Shown: piece by piece, positions 7,277-7,974 of the stretch
Position numbering within the stretch: position 1 is the stretch's first letter
How the letters are laid out: every line of letters begins with the position of its first letter
Assembly: GCA_028287665.1 (NCBI GenBank)
Contig: JAQBPF010000098.1
Location: forward strand, 1-7,974
Source of the DNA: Deinococcus sp.
GTDB lineage: Bacteria; Deinococcota; Deinococci; Deinococcales; Deinococcaceae
Direction: 5' to 3'
DNA length: 7,974 nt
Translations under genes and position numbers: made by a program
The notes under the pieces: model-generated
What the model saw: only the letters and a program-made list of their open reading frames with translations
Told to the model about the DNA's origin: nothing
Databases searched by the model: none

Positions 7277-7307
7277 GTCTGCCATCCGGCCCCGCCCTCT
7301 GGCAGAC
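7277..7307. repeat. Perfect 8-base palindrome upstream of the metG leader promoter
   Basis: GTCTGCCA (7277-7284) and TGGCAGAC (7300-7307) are perfect inverted copies around a 15-base C-rich spacer. The right arm ends 21 bases before the -10 box at 7329, so it abuts the expected -35. This fits a dimeric regulator's operator, with half-site centres 23 bases apart. It may instead be a cruciform or chance repeat. Confidence 0.45.
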
Positions 7308-7328
7308 GGTACAAGCTCTTCTTTCCGG

Positions 7329-7334
7329 TAGACT
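7329..7334 (+). promoter_or_regulatory. -10 box of the metG leader transcript
   Basis: TAGACT lies six bases before the ATG at 7341, again the leaderless spacing seen at other genes here. No clear -35 was found; the best candidate is GGTACA at 16 bases. It would start an RNA of about 180 bases up to the terminator at 7497-7522, or a metG mRNA with a leader of about 300 bases. Confidence 0.45.
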
Positions 7335-7340
7335 GGGGCC

Positions 7341-7415
7341 ATGAACGTGTGGCCTTTTCCAACTTCCTTGCCCGCACATGGGCCAATGATGGCGCGACTG
7401 CCCCTGTCTGCCTGA
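7341..7415 (+). CDS. Possible 24-residue leader peptide upstream of metG
   Basis: An ORF starting MNVWPFPTSLPAHG and ending PMMARLPLSA before TGA (7413-7415). The start sits six bases after TAGACT. Two adjacent Met codons (7386-7391) immediately precede and overlap GGCGC (7391-7395), which can pair with the proposed antiterminator strand at 7446-7450. A ribosome stalling on Met codons would cover it. This suits a ribosome-mediated attenuator controlling metG. Two Met codons in tandem is a thin signal, and the ORF may not be translated. Confidence 0.35.
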   Translation: MNVWPFPTSLPAHGPMMARLPLSA

Positions 7416-7463
7416 CTGTGTCCAACTGGCTGTGCCTGACTCACTGCGCCCAACTGACTGTGG
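7410..7463 (+). repeat. Imperfect tandem repeat in the metG leader
   Basis: Two adjoining copies begin GCCTGACT and end CCAACTG(G/A)CTGTG: 7410-7434 and 7434-7463. The second has about five extra bases in the middle. That insertion creates CTGCGCCC, the strand complementary to the terminator arm, so the duplication may be part of the regulatory structure. Confidence 0.5.
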
Positions 7464-7504
7464 CTTTAGGAAATGCACAACGGGCACACGGCACCGGGGC
7501 GCAG
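7444..7504 (+). promoter_or_regulatory. Proposed antiterminator helix of the metG attenuator
   Basis: CTGCGCCC (7444-7451) is perfectly complementary to GGGCGCAG (7497-7504), which contains the whole 5' arm of the terminator. The 8-bp pairing would exclude the 6-bp terminator stem. The same strand can alternatively pair upstream with GGCGCG (7391-7396) through TGCGCC (7445-7450), freeing the terminator. Three mutually exclusive helices of this kind are the mark of an attenuator. The loop of the antiterminator is long (45 bases). Confidence 0.45.
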
Positions 7505-7522
7505 AGAAGAGCGCCCTTTTTT
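7497..7522 (+). terminator. Intrinsic terminator in the metG leader
   Basis: GGGCGC (7497-7502) pairs with GCGCCC (7511-7516) around an 8-base loop, followed directly by six T (7517-7522) and then GT. It points toward metG, 116 bases before its ATG. No ordinary protein gene precedes it in this direction, so it is either a leader attenuator or the end of a small RNA. Confidence 0.85.
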
Positions 7523-7596
7523 GTAAATCAGCAGCGTCCAAGCAGGCCGCACTTCCTGGCGGCGCAGTTTTGTATCTTAACTAGGTTGCCCCGGCG

Positions 7597-7629
7597 TTCC
7601 TCTCATCAGGGAAAGGGCCGGGCGAGGAG
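7597..7629 (+). promoter_or_regulatory. metG ribosome binding site with possible masking strand
   Basis: GAGGAG (7624-7629) is a strong Shine-Dalgarno nine bases before the metG ATG, unlike the other first genes here, which lack one. TTCCTC (7597-7602) can pair with it over six positions (one G-U), which might mask it. TATCTT at 7573-7578 could be a second, weak -10 after the terminator. Confidence 0.4.
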
Positions 7630-7638
7630 AAGGCCAAC

Positions 7639-7974
7639 ATGACGAATCAGCCTGAGAAGAAAGATTTTTTTATTACCACCGCCATTGATTATGCCAACGG
7701 TGCGCCGCACATCGGGCATGTCTACGAAAAAATCTTGGCCGATGCCATTGCCCGCTTTATGCGCCTGTCGGGACGAGAAGTACAGTTTGTGACCGGCACT
7801 GACGAACACGGCGAAAAGATTGCCAAAGCTGCCGCCAAAGCCGGACAGACACCGCAAGCCTTTGTAGACGACCTGAGCCTGCGGGCCTTCAAGGGGCTGT
7901 GGGACCGCCTGGAGATCAGCTACGACGATTTTATTCGCACCACTGAAGGTCGCCACAAACGGTTTGTACAGGAA
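7639..7974 (+). CDS. metG: Methionyl-tRNA synthetase, N-terminal part (continues beyond window)
   Basis: Charges tRNA-Met with methionine using ATP, in the cytoplasm; it is essential for initiation and elongation. Only the first 112 residues are present, covering the start of the class I Rossmann catalytic domain. After a short polar head, FITTAIDYANGAPHIGHVYE contains the ATP-binding HIGH motif (24-27), and TGTDEHGEKIAKAA (52-65) is typical of MetRS. The KMSKS motif, zinc-binding knuckle and C-terminal domains would lie beyond the right edge. The ATG at 7639 is supported by GGAG nine bases upstream and by the alignment of FITTAIDYANG with the usual MetRS start. It is preceded by a long leader with a terminator, suggesting attenuation, and is divergent from the MFS gene. 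Confidence 0.97.
   Translation, partial: MTNQPEKKDFFITTAIDYANGAPHIGHVYEKILADAIARFMRLSGREVQFVTGTDEHGEKIAKAAAKAGQTPQAFVDDLSLRAFKGLWDRLEISYDDFIRTTEGRHKRFVQE

Noticed and set aside
7480..7522. T-box riboswitch ahead of metG
   Set aside because: GGCACCGGGGCGC superficially recalls the T-box core, but the TGGN bulge needed to bind the tRNA end is missing, and no stem I specifier loop was identified.
7211..7642. 143-codon plus-strand frame upstream of metG
   Set aside because: It reads straight through the promoter, palindrome and intrinsic terminator and overlaps the metG start. Composition looks non-coding.
1..7974. CRISPR array, insertion sequence, phage or defence genes
   Set aside because: No regularly spaced repeats, transposase, integrase or terminal inverted repeats were seen on either strand. 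The genes look like ordinary chromosomal content.

Overview
The window is GC-rich bacterial chromosome and looks like Deinococcus. The reasons are a Ser/Thr kinase joined to an NHL-type propeller, tightly packed housekeeping genes (ruvA, metG), and several start codons 6-7 bases behind a TANNNT-like -10 box with no convincing Shine-Dalgarno, as expected for leaderless mRNAs. The genus is inferred from these features and no database was searched.

Layout. A eukaryotic-type Ser/Thr protein kinase runs leftward off the left edge (1-1525). It has three predicted N-terminal membrane helices, a cytoplasmic kinase domain and the beginning of an NHL propeller. Its best-placed ATG (1575) is in another frame and gives a 17-residue reading frame whose stop overlaps a TTG start in the kinase frame. 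A divergent intergenic region (about 1576-1930) separates it from a rightward gene for a 614-residue protein I do not recognise. That gene converges, with a 19-base gap, on a leftward pair: ruvA (Holliday junction binding), followed by an LtrA-family membrane protein whose GTG overlaps the ruvA stop as GTGA.

A 305-base gap (5648-5952) rich in hairpins separates ruvA from a leftward MFS transporter (5953-7158), whose hairpin terminator lies at 5895-5923. A 480-base gap then leads to the start of metG (methionyl-tRNA synthetase), which runs off the right edge.

The gap before metG is the most informative non-coding part. It contains a palindrome, a -10 box (7329-7334) six bases before a possible 24-codon leader ORF with adjacent Met codons, an imperfect tandem repeat, and a strong intrinsic terminator (7497-7522). 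An upstream segment is a perfect 8-base complement of the terminator's 5' arm. This is the layout of a transcription attenuator and suggests methionine- or tRNA-responsive control of metG. The sequence elements are visible, but the mechanism is inferred.
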